64,000 nucleotides of DNA from Lutibaculum baratangense AMV1 (GCF_000496075.1 NZ_AWXZ01000035.1:124001-188000); one strand, 5' to 3'; shown: positions 17,534 through 26,007, counted from the stretch's first letter. Notes: generated by a model not told the origin, from the sequence alone. Numbers and translations: made by a program.

Positions 17534-18016
17534 ATGACTCTCAGCCGCTGGGCGTTCCTCCTCGCCGCCGTCGCCGCCGCCACGATCCTCGGCGCCTGGG
17601 GCTTCGAGCTGATCGGGGGGCTGCCGCCGTGCCCCTTATGCCTGGAGCAGCGCGTGCCCTACTATGTCGGCGTGCCGCTGGCCGTGCTGGCGGGGCTCCT
17701 CGCCGCGCGGGCGCCGCTGCCGGCGCGCTTGCTCCTCGGCCTGTTCGGGCTCGCGATGTTCGTCACGGCCGGCATCGCGGCCTACCACGCGGGCATCGAG
17801 TGGGGCTGGTGGACGGGGCCGACCGACTGCTCCGGCGCCGTCGCCGACGTAAAGGACGCCTCGAGCCTCCTCGGCCAGCTCGGCAAGGCCCAGGTCATCC
17901 GCTGCGACGCCGCCGCATGGCGGCTCTTCGGCCTGTCGCTCGCGGGCTACAACGCGCTGATCTCCGCCGGCCTCGGGCTCGCGGCGCTTGGCGCCGCGTC
18001 GAAGGCGAGGGCGTGA
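17534..18016 (+). CDS. dsbB: disulfide bond formation protein DsbB
   Basis: A 160-aa four-helix membrane protein that reoxidises DsbA with quinone. The first periplasmic cysteine pair is CPLC in GGLPPCPLCLEQRVPYY, with the conserved Arg close to the quinone site. The second pair is the Cys of PTDCSG and the later Cys of QVIRCDAAAW. ATG 17534 gives a first helix directly at the start. No dsbA is in the window. Confidence 0.9.
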   Translation: MTLSRWAFLLAAVAAATILGAWGFELIGGLPPCPLCLEQRVPYYVGVPLAVLAGLLAARAPLPARLLLGLFGLAMFVTAGIAAYHAGIEWGWWTGPTDCSGAVADVKDASSLLGQLGKAQVIRCDAAAWRLFGLSLAGYNALISAGLGLAALGAASKARA

Positions 18017-18035
18017 GGCGCCCGACGCAGCCCGA

Positions 18036-18593
18036 TCAGGGCTCGAGCTCGGTGTCCCAGTAGAGATAGTCCATCCAGCTCTCGTGCAGGTAGTTCGGCG
18101 GGAAGGCCCGGCCGTTGCGCTGCAGGTCGTTCACCGACGGAGCGAAGGGGCGCTGGAAGGGATGCATGTCGGCATCCTTGGGCATCTTGTTGCCCTTCCT
18201 GAGATTGCACGGCGAGCAGGCCGCGACGACGTTGTCCCAGGTGGTCTGCCCGCCGCGGGAGCGGGGAATGACGTGGTCGAAGGTGAGGTCTTCGCGGGAG
18301 CCGCAGTACTGGCAGGAGAAGCGGTCGCGGAGAAAGACGTTGAAGCGGGTGAAGGCGGGGTGTCGGGAGGGTCTGACATATTCCTTGAGCGAGACGACGC
18401 TTGGCAGCCTCATCTCGAAGCTCGGACTTCGGACCGCGTTCTCGTATTCGGAGACGATGTTCACCCGGTCGAGAAAGACCGCCTTCACCGCGTCCTGCCA
18501 CGACCACAGGGACAGCGGGAAGTAACTCAGTGGACGAAAGTCCGCATTCAACACCAGGGCCGGGCAGGCCTGGGGTGAGACGTGAATCGTCAA
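18036..18593 (-). CDS. HNH endonuclease family protein
   Basis: A 185-aa protein with a central HNH nuclease: CQYCGSREDLTFDHVIPRSR, then GGQTTWDNVVAACSPCNLRK. This gives the metal-holding CxxC pairs, the DH catalytic dyad and the Asn of the motif. It starts with TTG, placed by a GAGGAGC ribosome-binding site. Family knowledge: single-copy genes of this type are very widespread in alphaproteobacteria outside mobile elements, and their physiological role is not settled. Transcribed from its own promoter (18651-18678). Confidence 0.88.
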   Translation of the reverse strand: MTIHVSPQACPALVLNADFRPLSYFPLSLWSWQDAVKAVFLDRVNIVSEYENAVRSPSFEMRLPSVVSLKEYVRPSRHPAFTRFNVFLRDRFSCQYCGSREDLTFDHVIPRSRGGQTTWDNVVAACSPCNLRKGNKMPKDADMHPFQRPFAPSVNDLQRNGRAFPPNYLHESWMDYLYWDTELEP

Positions 18594-18650
18594 GGACCGC
18601 TCCTCACCGGAATCACCGGCCGCCGCGGGACGGCGACTGGGACGAGGTAT

Positions 18651-18678
18651 AGTATAGCCGTTGTGTCAGGCATGTGAA
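18651..18678 (-). promoter_or_regulatory. promoter of the HNH gene
   Basis: On the minus strand TTCACA (18678-18673), 16 nt, TATACT (18656-18651): five of six consensus bases in each box, about 58 nt before the TTG start. Confidence 0.65.
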
Positions 18679-18698
18679 GCGCCACAACATGCTGACAC
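18663..18698 (-). terminator. hairpin after alkA
   Basis: GTGTCAG and CATGT (18663-18675) pair with ACATG and CTGACAC (18687-18698), a 12-bp stem with one bulged G, 20 bp after the alkA stop. It overlaps the -35 box of the HNH promoter, so the two genes may affect each other. Confidence 0.45.
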
Positions 18699-18717
18699 GA
18701 TGCCCTCGCGGAACGCG

Positions 18718-19362
18718 TCAGAGCGGCACGCCCGACCTGCCCTTGATCCGGCGGTAATGCGCCCAGAAGAGATGGGCGGCGGCGCCGCGGTGGGGGCGCC
18801 AGTCGGCCGCGATCTCCTGTGCGGACAAGGCATTCGGACGCTCGGGGAGTTCGAGCGCGTCCATCAGCGCGACCTGGAGCGCGAGGTCGCCCGCCGGCCA
18901 AATGTCGCCCCGGCCCTCGCAGAAGAGGAGGTAGAGCTCTGCCGTCCACGGCCCGATGCCGGGAAGCGCCACGAGGGCGGCCCTCGCCTCGTCGTCGGGC
19001 ATGCGAAAGAGCGCGTCGAGGTCGAGGCGCCCGTCCAGCACCGCGGCGGCCAGCGCCCGCACCGTGCGGACCTTCGCGCCGGAGAGGCCGGCCGAGCGGA
19101 GCGTCTCGTCGGAATGGGAGGCGAGCGTCTCGGCATCGAAGGGATGGGTGGCTGCCTTGAGGCGCCCCCAGATGGCGGCGGCGCTCGCGACCGAGACCTG
19201 CTGCCCCATGATGCAGTGGACGAGCCCCTCCAGGCCCGGCGTCCGCCGCCGCACAGGCGTCCCCGCTTCCCGCTCGACGAGGCTCGTGAGCCGCGCGTCG
19301 CGTCTCCCGAGGGCGGAAAGCGCCCGCGCGAGGTCTTCCTGAGTGTTCAGTCTCTCGCTCAT
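18718..19362 (-). CDS. alkA: DNA-3-methyladenine glycosylase II (AlkA-type)
   Basis: A 214-aa base-excision repair glycosylase of the HhH-GPD superfamily, removing alkylated purines. The helix-hairpin-helix appears as LVALPGIGPWTAELYLLFCE, and the catalytic Asp follows in GDIWPAGDLALQ. It lacks the N-terminal TBP-like domain of E. coli AlkA, as is common in the short AlkA proteins of proteobacteria. Start at ATG 19362 (MSERLNTQED); an ATG at 19377 is also possible. Divergent from gluQ, only 74 bp apart. Confidence 0.87.
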   Translation of the reverse strand: MSERLNTQEDLARALSALGRRDARLTSLVEREAGTPVRRRTPGLEGLVHCIMGQQVSVASAAAIWGRLKAATHPFDAETLASHSDETLRSAGLSGAKVRTVRALAAAVLDGRLDLDALFRMPDDEARAALVALPGIGPWTAELYLLFCEGRGDIWPAGDLALQVALMDALELPERPNALSAQEIAADWRPHRGAAAHLFWAHYRRIKGRSGVPL

Positions 19363-19436
19363 GATGGCCGCGACCATAGGCGCCGGACGACCGCCTGTGA
19401 TACCCGAAACCGCACAGACCGACCGGATCCGCGACA

Positions 19437-20330
19437 TTGAGCCAGCCCGTCCTCCGCTTCGCGCCGAGCCCGAACGGGTTCCTCCATCTGGGCCACGCCT
19501 TCTCGGCCCTCGTCACCCACGACACCGCGAGAGCGCTCGGTGGCCGGTTCCTGTTGCGAATCGAGGACATCGACGTCGTGCGCTGCCGGCCGGAGTTCGA
19601 GAGCGCGATCTACGAAGATCTCGCCTGGCTCGGCCTCTCCTGGGAGGCGCCCGTGCGCCGGCAGTCGCAGCATTTTCCGGCCTACGAGGCAGCGGCGGAA
19701 CGCCTGAAGGACGCGGGTCTCCTCTATCCCTGCTACGCGAGCCGGCGGGAGATCGCGGACGCGGTGGCGGCGCGGGAGGCGGAGAGCGGGCGGCCCTGGC
19801 CGCGGGATCCGGACGGGGCGCCGGTCTATCCCGGCGTCCATCGCGGCCCCGGCGGGGATGAGCGGGACCGGCTCGAGGCGGAGGGCCTTCGCCCGGCCTG
19901 GCGGCTCGACATGGGCCGGGCGGTCGCCGTGGCCGGCGAGGGGCTTTCCTGGCGCGAACTCGACGAGGACGGGTCCGTCTCGGAGGTGCGGGCGGATCCG
20001 CTCGCCTGGGGCGACGTCGTGATCCTCAGGAAGGACGTGCCGGCGAGCTATCACCTGGCGGTGACGCTGGACGACGCGCTGCAGGGCGTGACGCACGTGA
20101 CGCGCGGCCGCGACCTCTTCCAGGCGACCTCGGTCCACCGCCTGCTGCAGCGTCTCCTCGGGCTGCCGGAGCCGCTCTACCGCCACCACCGGCTGATCCT
20201 CGGCGACGACGGGCGCAAGCTCTCCAAGAGCCGGCAGGACACGGCGCTGCGCGCGCTCCGCGAGGCGGGCCGCTCGCCGGGAGAGATCCGGCAGATGATC
20301 GGCTTGGGAAGCTCGGGGATCAGTGGGTGA
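19437..20330 (+). CDS. gluQ: glutamyl-Q tRNA(Asp) synthetase
   Basis: A 297-aa paralogue of glutamyl-tRNA synthetase lacking the anticodon-binding domain. It joins glutamate to queuosine in the wobble position of tRNA-Asp. The class I HIGH motif appears as LRFAPSPNGFLHLGHAFSAL and the KMSKS motif as GRKLSKSRQDTALR. The frame opens with TTG at 19437; no ATG lies nearby in frame. Its 3' end overlaps the convergent AEC-carrier gene by 11 bp. Confidence 0.92.
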   Translation: MSQPVLRFAPSPNGFLHLGHAFSALVTHDTARALGGRFLLRIEDIDVVRCRPEFESAIYEDLAWLGLSWEAPVRRQSQHFPAYEAAAERLKDAGLLYPCYASRREIADAVAAREAESGRPWPRDPDGAPVYPGVHRGPGGDERDRLEAEGLRPAWRLDMGRAVAVAGEGLSWRELDEDGSVSEVRADPLAWGDVVILRKDVPASYHLAVTLDDALQGVTHVTRGRDLFQATSVHRLLQRLLGLPEPLYRHHRLILGDDGRKLSKSRQDTALRALREAGRSPGEIRQMIGLGSSGISG

Positions 20331-21285
20331 GGATCGCGAGCCAGACCGTCATCGAGACCACGGCCATGGCGGTCGACATGGTGATGACGTTCGCCGACAG
20401 CGCGAGGCCGGTGCCGAAGCGGCTCGCGATCAGCCAGGCGTTGACTCCGGTGGGGCAGGCGGCGGCCATCGTCGCGACGTTGATCCAGATCTGCGGCAGG
20501 TCGGTCAGGTTCGAGACGAGGAGATAGACGCAGGCCGGCAGCAGGACGAGCTTCAGGCCGGCGATGACGAGCGCGGGCCGGATGTTGCCGCTGATGCCGT
20601 AGCGCGCGAGGCTGATGCCGAGGGCGAAGAGCGCGCAGGGCACGGCGGGCGCCGTCAGCATGTCGATCAGCCGGCGCGGAATGCCGGTGATCGGCAGGCC
20701 GGTGAGCCACCAAGCCACGCCCGCGAGAATGCCGACGATCAGCGGGTTCCGGATCAGGTTGCCGCCGACCCGCAGGAGGGTCTGGCCGAGCGACACGCCG
20801 GCCTCCGAGGTGCCGTCGATCCGCTCCGCGCGCTGCACGAGGAGCGTGCTCACCGTCATCATGATCGGCAGGTGGACCGCGAGGAGGGTGGCGGCCGGGA
20901 CGGAGCCGGCCTCGCCGAAGGCCGAGATGGAGAAGGGCAGGCCGACGAGGGCGATGTTCGAGAATCCGCCGGACACGCCGGCGGTGACGCCCGAGCGCGC
21001 GTCGCGGCCGAAGATGCGGCGCACCGTGAAGTCGCTCGCGGTCCAGACCACCGCGACGCCCGCGAAGTAGCTGATCAGGAAAGGCCAGGGGGAGACGTCG
21101 CCGAGCTCGGCCGTCGCGAGCGTCTTGAACAAGAGGACCGGCAGCGCGACGATGAAGACGAAATCGGCCAGACCGTCGCCGACGGACATCTTGAGGAGCT
21201 TCGTCTTCACCGAGGCGAAGCCGATCCCGATGAGGCCGAAGACCGGAATGACGATGGCGGCGATGGCGACGATGGAGTCGAGCAT
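20320..21285 (-). CDS. auxin efflux carrier (AEC) family transporter
   Basis: A 321-aa membrane protein with ten hydrophobic segments in two five-helix repeats, the AEC pattern. Visible family wording includes VIPVFGLIGIGF at the start, GGFSNIALVGLPF in helix 4 and ACPTGVNAWLIASRFG in the second half. Bacterial members move malonate, malate or similar anions, but the substrate cannot be told here. Divergent from the receiver-protein gene across 245 bp that hold a long imperfect palindrome. Confidence 0.88.
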   Translation of the reverse strand: MLDSIVAIAAIVIPVFGLIGIGFASVKTKLLKMSVGDGLADFVFIVALPVLLFKTLATAELGDVSPWPFLISYFAGVAVVWTASDFTVRRIFGRDARSGVTAGVSGGFSNIALVGLPFSISAFGEAGSVPAATLLAVHLPIMMTVSTLLVQRAERIDGTSEAGVSLGQTLLRVGGNLIRNPLIVGILAGVAWWLTGLPITGIPRRLIDMLTAPAVPCALFALGISLARYGISGNIRPALVIAGLKLVLLPACVYLLVSNLTDLPQIWINVATMAAACPTGVNAWLIASRFGTGLALSANVITMSTAMAVVSMTVWLAILTH

Positions 21286-21388
21286 TGAGGCTGGGCCGGC
21301 GGCGGGAGAGGCGAGGTTAGACGCCGCAATCCATTCGCGCCACCCGCGGGGATGCATGGCCGGGCTGCGCGGACAGGCCGCGTTTAGG

Positions 21389-21426
21389 TTAATCGACATC
21401 AAGCATTCCGCTTGAGGGTTGATTAA
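21389..21426. promoter_or_regulatory. long imperfect palindrome in a divergent promoter region
   Basis: TTAATC (21389-21394) mirrors GATTAA (21421-21426), and inside it TCAAGC (21399-21404) mirrors GCTTGA (21410-21415) around a 5-nt centre. The stretch is AT-richer than its surroundings. Candidate operator; the binding protein is unknown. Confidence 0.45.
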
Positions 21427-21530
21427 GCCCCGGGGGGCTAGCGTCGTCGCAACAACAGGGAGGCGTGGCCCTTCGCCGGTGAGCCGAACGGCGAGCCGGC
21501 GGAGGGCTTCAGCCACAGAAGGACCAGTTG

Positions 21531-21953
21531 ATGACCGTATCCGCAGACCAAGATGGCGCGCGAGACTCGAGGTCGCCCGCACGGGTTCTGCTGGCCGTCC
21601 CGGACCCCGTGACGCGTCTGCTCGTCGGATCACTGATCGAGCGGACGGGGCTGCAGATGGTCGCCGTCGGTTGTGCCGAGGAGGCGCTGCTGCGCTTCTG
21701 CCGCGAGCACTTCGATTGCGTGATGATCGACGTGGCGATGGACGGCACGGCGGGGCTCGCGACGGCGCGGGCGATCCGTGACCGCTGCGCGCCCGTGCTG
21801 CCGATCATCGCGCTCGGCACGGGCGAACTGAACCGGGTCCTCCAGCACGCAGGCTTTTCCGCGGTCCTCGAGACCCCCCGCGACGGCACCCAGATCGCGA
21901 ACGCCCTCTACGCGGCGATGTCGCCCGCGCGGGCCGGCGCGACGCTTCACTGA
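21531..21953 (+). CDS. stand-alone receiver-domain protein, atypical
   Basis: A 140-aa protein that is one CheY-like receiver fold: VLLAVPDPVTRLLVGSLIERTG, the phospho-acceptor region FDCVMIDVAMDGTAG, and LPIIALGTGE. The acidic pair expected at the end of the first strand is reduced to a single Asp (PDP), and the conserved Lys before the last Pro is replaced (VLETP instead of xKP). Phosphotransfer may therefore be slow or absent. No output domain. AAGGACC lies before ATG 21531. Convergent with the first Crp/Fnr gene, 4 bp apart, next to a sensorless kinase that could be its partner. Confidence 0.75.
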   Translation: MTVSADQDGARDSRSPARVLLAVPDPVTRLLVGSLIERTGLQMVAVGCAEEALLRFCREHFDCVMIDVAMDGTAGLATARAIRDRCAPVLPIIALGTGELNRVLQHAGFSAVLETPRDGTQIANALYAAMSPARAGATLH

Positions 21954-21957
21954 TTGA

Positions 21958-22674
21958 TCACTCGGGGGCGAGGGGCAGGAGGCGGCCCAGATTGTCCTCG
22001 ATCACGCGGTAGCACTCGCAGCTCGCGCCCTCGAGCCCGCTCCGGTCGATCACCTCGATCAGGCCGCGGCGGTTGCGGATGAGGCCCTGCCGCTCGAGCG
22101 TGCGGGTGACGAGCGAGACGGTCGTGCGCTGGACGCCGAGCATCTCGCTCAGGAATTCCTGGGTGAGGCGCAGCTCCGGCGAACCGACGCGGTCCTGCGT
22201 CATCAGGATCCATCTGGCGCAGCGCGCCTCGACCGGGTGCAGGGCATTGCACGCGGCAAGCTGCATCGTCTCGCGCAGGAACACCTCCATGTAGCGCAGC
22301 AGGAGGTGCTGGAGATCGACGCTCTCCGCGGCGACGGCATGCAGCCGTTGCAGGGGCATCCTCGCGCCGCTGCCGGGGAGCTGCACGAGGTGGCGGCCCG
22401 GCGCGCGGCCGCTGCTCGTGGGCCACGCGAAGCCCGCGACCCCTTCGCGGCCCACGGTGGCCATCTCGGCGACGCCGCCGTCGCGCATCACCGAGACGAT
22501 CGAGATCACCGCGTCGTACGGGAAGTACGCCGTGTCGAGCAGGTCCTCGGGTTCGTAAAGAATGACGCCGGCGGTCATCTCCATGGGCTGAAGATGCGGC
22601 ACCAGGCGTTCGAGGTCTTCCGGCCGCATCGCCGCCAGGAGACGGTTGCGCAAGTGCTGTGACGTGTCGTTCAT
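21958..22674 (-). CDS. Crp/Fnr-family regulator, paralogue A
   Basis: A 238-aa regulator. Residues 20-140 form a cyclic-nucleotide-binding-like beta-roll (MEMTAGVILYEPEDLL, VSVMRDGGVAEMATVGREGV), and residues 150-220 a winged helix-turn-helix with recognition region LTQEFLSEMLGVQRTTVSLV. There are no Fnr-type N-terminal cysteines, and the cAMP-binding RxS signature is not obvious, so the signal is unknown. It shares the C-terminal pattern CECYRVIEDN with the next gene, showing they are tandem duplicates. Confidence 0.88.
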   Translation of the reverse strand: MNDTSQHLRNRLLAAMRPEDLERLVPHLQPMEMTAGVILYEPEDLLDTAYFPYDAVISIVSVMRDGGVAEMATVGREGVAGFAWPTSSGRAPGRHLVQLPGSGARMPLQRLHAVAAESVDLQHLLLRYMEVFLRETMQLAACNALHPVEARCARWILMTQDRVGSPELRLTQEFLSEMLGVQRTTVSLVTRTLERQGLIRNRRGLIEVIDRSGLEGASCECYRVIEDNLGRLLPLAPE

Positions 22675-22701
22675 CGGCCTCGCGCAGTCACGTGTTCTCT
22701 T

Positions 22702-23427
22702 CTATCCGTAGGTTCCGGGCAGCCGTTCCTCGAAATGCCGGCGGATGATCGAATAGCATTCGCAGGCGCTATCGAAAAGTCCGTCGGGCTCGAGGATCTC
22801 GATCGCCCCGCGGCGCGTGCCGATCAGCCCGGCCGCCTGAAGGTTCCGCACCGCCAGCGAGACAGTCGAGCGCTGGACGCCCAGCACTTCGCCGATGACG
22901 TCCTGCGTCACCGGGCATTCGGGCCGCGCGAGCCTGTCCCGCGTCGTCAGGATCCAGCGGCAGATCCGCGCCTCGACCGGATGGAGCGCGCTGCAGGCCA
23001 CGAGCTGCAGCGACTGCCGCAGGAAGACCTCCGTGTAGCACATCAGGTGGGCGCGGAGCGCGGGGCTGATCGCCATCGTCTCGTTCAGCCGCTCCACCTC
23101 GATGCGCCAGGCCGTGCCCGGAAGCTGGACGAGGTAGCGGCCGAGCGGCTGCACCGCCCTGAGCGCGAGGGCCGGGTCGATGAAGCCCTCGCGGCCGATG
23201 CCGTTCATCTCGACGCTGCGCCCGTCATGCATGACCGAGACGAGGGAGACGACGCAGTCATGGGGGAAATAGGCATGCGCCATGCCGTCGCCGTCGCCGA
23301 AGAGCTGGCGACCGCGCTCGAGCTCCACGACCTGGAGGTGAGGCTCTATCAGGGCGAATTCGGCGTTCGGCAGCGCTGAGAGGAGCGTGTTGGTGCTGGG
23401 CCCAAGGCTAGAGGACGGCTGCCGCAT
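22702..23427 (-). CDS. Crp/Fnr-family regulator, paralogue B
   Basis: A 241-aa paralogue of the preceding regulator, with the same layout: beta-roll (QVVELERGRQLFGDGDG, VSVMHDGRSVEMNGIGREGF), connector helix (YTEVFLRQSLQLVACSALHP) and winged helix VTQDVIGEVLGVQRSTVSLA. It ends with CECYSIIRRHFEERLPG. It lies 27 bp upstream of paralogue A and 32 bp downstream of the kinase, so all three are probably one transcript. Confidence 0.88.
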   Translation of the reverse strand: MRQPSSSLGPSTNTLLSALPNAEFALIEPHLQVVELERGRQLFGDGDGMAHAYFPHDCVVSLVSVMHDGRSVEMNGIGREGFIDPALALRAVQPLGRYLVQLPGTAWRIEVERLNETMAISPALRAHLMCYTEVFLRQSLQLVACSALHPVEARICRWILTTRDRLARPECPVTQDVIGEVLGVQRSTVSLAVRNLQAAGLIGTRRGAIEILEPDGLFDSACECYSIIRRHFEERLPGTYG

Positions 23428-23459
23428 CGTGACCTTTTTGTTGTTGGCGGGACATGCGA

Positions 23460-24128
23460 TCACCTTCGTTCGGCGGAGGGCAGGCGGACCGAGGCCACCG
23501 TCCCCTGGCCGGAGCTGAGTTCGAAGCGGCCGCCGAGCTGCCTCGACAGGATCTCCACGAGATGCAGGCCCATCGATCCCTGGCCGTCGGCAGCGTCCTC
23601 GGCGGCGCCGCGGCCGTTGTCGACGACGGCGAGCTCGACCTCCTGCCCGTCCCGGCGAAAGAGGATCCGCAGACGGCGCGAGCTCCCAGCCGGAAAGCCA
23701 TGCTCGATCGCGTTCGTGACGAGCTCGTGCGCGATCAGGGCCAGTGTGCACACCGTCTGGTCGGGCAGCGCGATCGGCTCGGCCTCGACCTCGACACGGA
23801 GCGCATCGTGGCCGTCGCTGGCGCCGAGGCGCCTCCAGTTCTGCGCGGCCTGGTCGAGAAAGCCTGCGAAGTCGCCTCCCGGCGCCGCCAGCTGCTCCTG
23901 CAGCGTGCCGATCGACTGGACGAGGTTCGCGAGCTCCATGAGCTCCCGCCGCGTCTCCTCGCCCGCCACACGCCGCGCCCGAAGCTGTATGTAGCTGTTG
24001 ATCAGCTGGAAGCTGTTCGACAGGCGGTGGCGGATCTCGCGCAGCGCCAGCTCGTGCGAGCGGTTCTCCACCAGACCTGTCCTCCCCACCCCAAATCCGG
24101 AAACGACCAGCGCGGCCTCGCGCTGCAC
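23460..24128 (-). CDS. sensorless HisKA_2-type histidine kinase
   Basis: A 222-aa soluble kinase core: HisKA_2 dimerisation/phosphoacceptor region (LREIRHRLSNSFQLINSYIQ, with the His in IRHRLSN), then a HATPase domain with N-box HELVTNAIEHGFP, G1 VVDNGRGA and G2 GSMGLHLVEILSRQLGG. There is no transmembrane segment and no PAS or GAF domain, so input must come from a partner or from ATP state. The frame starts with GTG 24128; the exact start is uncertain. It heads the row with the two Crp/Fnr genes. Confidence 0.83.
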   Translation of the reverse strand: MQREAALVVSGFGVGRTGLVENRSHELALREIRHRLSNSFQLINSYIQLRARRVAGEETRRELMELANLVQSIGTLQEQLAAPGGDFAGFLDQAAQNWRRLGASDGHDALRVEVEAEPIALPDQTVCTLALIAHELVTNAIEHGFPAGSSRRLRILFRRDGQEVELAVVDNGRGAAEDAADGQGSMGLHLVEILSRQLGGRFELSSGQGTVASVRLPSAERR

Positions 24129-24236
24129 CTATCGGTTGTCGATCTATTAGTGGGAGGAGCAGAAAAGGTCTGTTGGATACCCGACAGTCGCGAAAGCGGT
24201 TGTAGAAGGAGCGGAGACGTACTTGGCGCGCGGGCG

Positions 24237-25277
24237 TCAGCCGCTGTCGGAGGCGTCGCCCTGCGGCGGCCGACGGGCGTGCCCCTCCTCGAAGCGCCGC
24301 ATCGCGAGCTCCGCCCGCCGCTTCGCCCAGGCCTCGGCGAACGCCCTGTTGAGCGAGCCCGCGAAGAGCAGGATCACGGAGGCCACGTAGAAGAAGATCA
24401 TGGCCGCCACGATGCCGGCGAGCCCGGCATAGGTCCGCGTGTACCCGCCGAAGAAGCGCAGGTAGAGGGAGAAGCCCTTCGCCGCGAGGTACCAGAGGAC
24501 GAGCGTGGCGAGGATGCCCGGCCAGACCGAGGGGCGCGGGCCCTTCCAGTCCGGCAGATAGCGGTGCAGCGCCCACAGGAGCAGCGTCAGAACGGCCGCG
24601 GTCACGGCGAGGCGCATCCGCCCCACCGCGTCGCTGTAGGCGAGGTGGGTCGGCAGGATCGGCAGGGCGATGTTGTAGACGATCGGCACGACGACGGCGG
24701 CGAGCGCGACGAGCATCAGGGCGAAGGTCGTGACGAAGATGAACAGCAGCGATTCGAGCCGCGTCCGGACGACGGAGCGGTCTTCGAGGATCCCGTAGGC
24801 GCGGTTGAGGCCGCCACGCACCGTCTCGATGGCGCTCGAGACGGAGACGAGCATCACCGCGAGGCCGAAGGTGACGAGGCCGGTGGTCGCGTCGCGCAGC
24901 ACGTTGTCGATCTCGGGCTCGAGCGTCGAGGCGACCTCCTCGGGGAACACGTCGAACACGTGGACCGTCAGGAGCTGCGCCAGCGCCTCGCCGCCGAGGA
25001 AGCCGACGGTGGCGGTCATGAAGATGATGAAGGGGAAGATCGCCAGGATGATCGAGAAGGCGAGGGCGCTCGCCATGTAGAGCCCGTCGTCGTAGATGAA
25101 GCGCTCGCCCGCCTTGTAGACGGCCTTGCTGAACCACCACGCGCCCTTCGCCGCGCGGGTGCGCAGCGCCTTGCGCAGGCGTGGCGCCGTCGTGCGGTCG
25201 CGCGTCTTCGTGGCTTGGCGCCTCAGCCGCTTGTCCGCCTCGCCATCGTCTCCGTCCGAAGGGCTCGTGGCGTTCAT
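24237..25277 (-). CDS. YihY/UPF0761-family inner-membrane protein
   Basis: A 346-aa protein with about six transmembrane helices and the YihY (formerly misnamed RNase BN) pattern: ALAFSIILAIFPFIIFMTAT, VLRDATTGLVTFGLAVML, SAIETVRGGLNRAYGI and LYLRFFGGYTRTYAGLAGIV. It has a long basic N-terminal tail (about residues 1-60, many Arg/Lys) and a charged C-terminal tail. Function of the family is not established. Divergent from the host-attachment-like gene. Confidence 0.88.
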   Translation of the reverse strand: MNATSPSDGDDGEADKRLRRQATKTRDRTTAPRLRKALRTRAAKGAWWFSKAVYKAGERFIYDDGLYMASALAFSIILAIFPFIIFMTATVGFLGGEALAQLLTVHVFDVFPEEVASTLEPEIDNVLRDATTGLVTFGLAVMLVSVSSAIETVRGGLNRAYGILEDRSVVRTRLESLLFIFVTTFALMLVALAAVVVPIVYNIALPILPTHLAYSDAVGRMRLAVTAAVLTLLLWALHRYLPDWKGPRPSVWPGILATLVLWYLAAKGFSLYLRFFGGYTRTYAGLAGIVAAMIFFYVASVILLFAGSLNRAFAEAWAKRRAELAMRRFEEGHARRPPQGDASDSG

Positions 25278-25418
25278 GCCTGTCTCGAGCTGGGTCGCGG
25301 GAATCGATACTGCAACGCTCCACTTACGATGCCCGTTGCACCACAGTCACCTGTCGCGGAAAGATCCCGCTCGCGAGGTCCGGCAGGCGCACGCCGCCCG
25401 CGACGCCTCCGGGGCCCC

Positions 25419-25444
25419 CGAACCTGGGGCCGGCCGGGCGCGTT
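25419..25444 (+). promoter_or_regulatory. near-consensus EcfG (general stress) promoter
   Basis: CGAAC (25419-25423), 17 nt, CGTT (25441-25444). One base differs from the EcfG consensus GGAAC-N16/17-CGTT. It ends 42 nt before the host-attachment gene. Confidence 0.35.
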
Positions 25445-25486
25445 CACGGCAAGGTCCGAGACGGTCACAACAGAAGGAGAGGCCCG

Positions 25487-25936
25487 ATGACGGCCACCAA
25501 GATCCCGGCTGACGCACTGGTCTTCGTCGGCGACGGCAGGAAGGCGATCTTCCTCAGGAACAAGGGCACCGCGGATGCGCCCAACCTCGAGGTCGAGAAC
25601 GTTCTCGAGCACGAGAACCCCTCCACCCGCGAGCAGAGCACCGACCGGCCGGGCCGCCTCTACGACGCGGGGCCGGGCCACAAGAGCGGGGTCGGCTACA
25701 CCGACTGGCACCAGATCGAGGAGGACCGCTTCGCCGGTGAGATCGCGCAGGCGCTTTACAAGGCCGCCCACAAGGGACGGTTCGACAAGCTCGTGGTCGT
25801 CGCACCGCCCAGGACGCTCGGCGTGCTGCGCAAGGAGTACCACAAGGAGGTCGCCGACCGGATCGTCGAGGAGGTCAACAAGGATCTCACCGGCCATCCC
25901 GTCGACAAGATCGAGGACGTTCTCCTGAACCACTGA
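25487..25936 (+). CDS. host attachment family protein
   Basis: A 149-aa soluble protein matching the family annotated as required for attachment to host cells. It starts IPADALVFVGDGRKAIFLRN and ends with the PRTLGVLRKEYHKEVADRIV block before NKDLTGHPVDKIEDVL. The fold is thought to belong to the bacterial archaeo-eukaryotic release factor (baeRF) superfamily, so an RNA- or ribosome-linked role is as likely as adhesion. ATG 25487 follows AGAAGGAGAGG. A perfect hairpin (25977-26007) closes the unit. A weak EcfG-like promoter would fit stress induction. Confidence 0.82.
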   Translation: MTATKIPADALVFVGDGRKAIFLRNKGTADAPNLEVENVLEHENPSTREQSTDRPGRLYDAGPGHKSGVGYTDWHQIEEDRFAGEIAQALYKAAHKGRFDKLVVVAPPRTLGVLRKEYHKEVADRIVEEVNKDLTGHPVDKIEDVLLNH

Positions 25937-25976
25937 GGCGCGGCCGCCGTAGGGCCCCGAGAGGTCCGCATTCCGT

Positions 25977-26007
25977 GGAAACGGCGTCGCGTTGCGGCGC
26001 CGTTTCC
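25977..26007 (+). terminator. hairpin after the host-attachment gene
   Basis: GGAAACGGCG (25977-25986) pairs perfectly with CGCCGTTTCC (25998-26007), loop 11 nt, followed by TCT. Located 40 bp after the stop. Confidence 0.6.

Noticed and set aside
18036-18593. HNH nuclease as part of a mobile element or defence system
   Set aside because: It stands alone with its own promoter next to dsbB and alkA, without methylase, transposase or repeat; such genes are common chromosomal residents.
25487-25936. Host attachment protein as evidence of a plant or animal pathogen
   Set aside because: The family is widespread in free-living alphaproteobacteria and the name rests on old annotation; no virulence gene is nearby.
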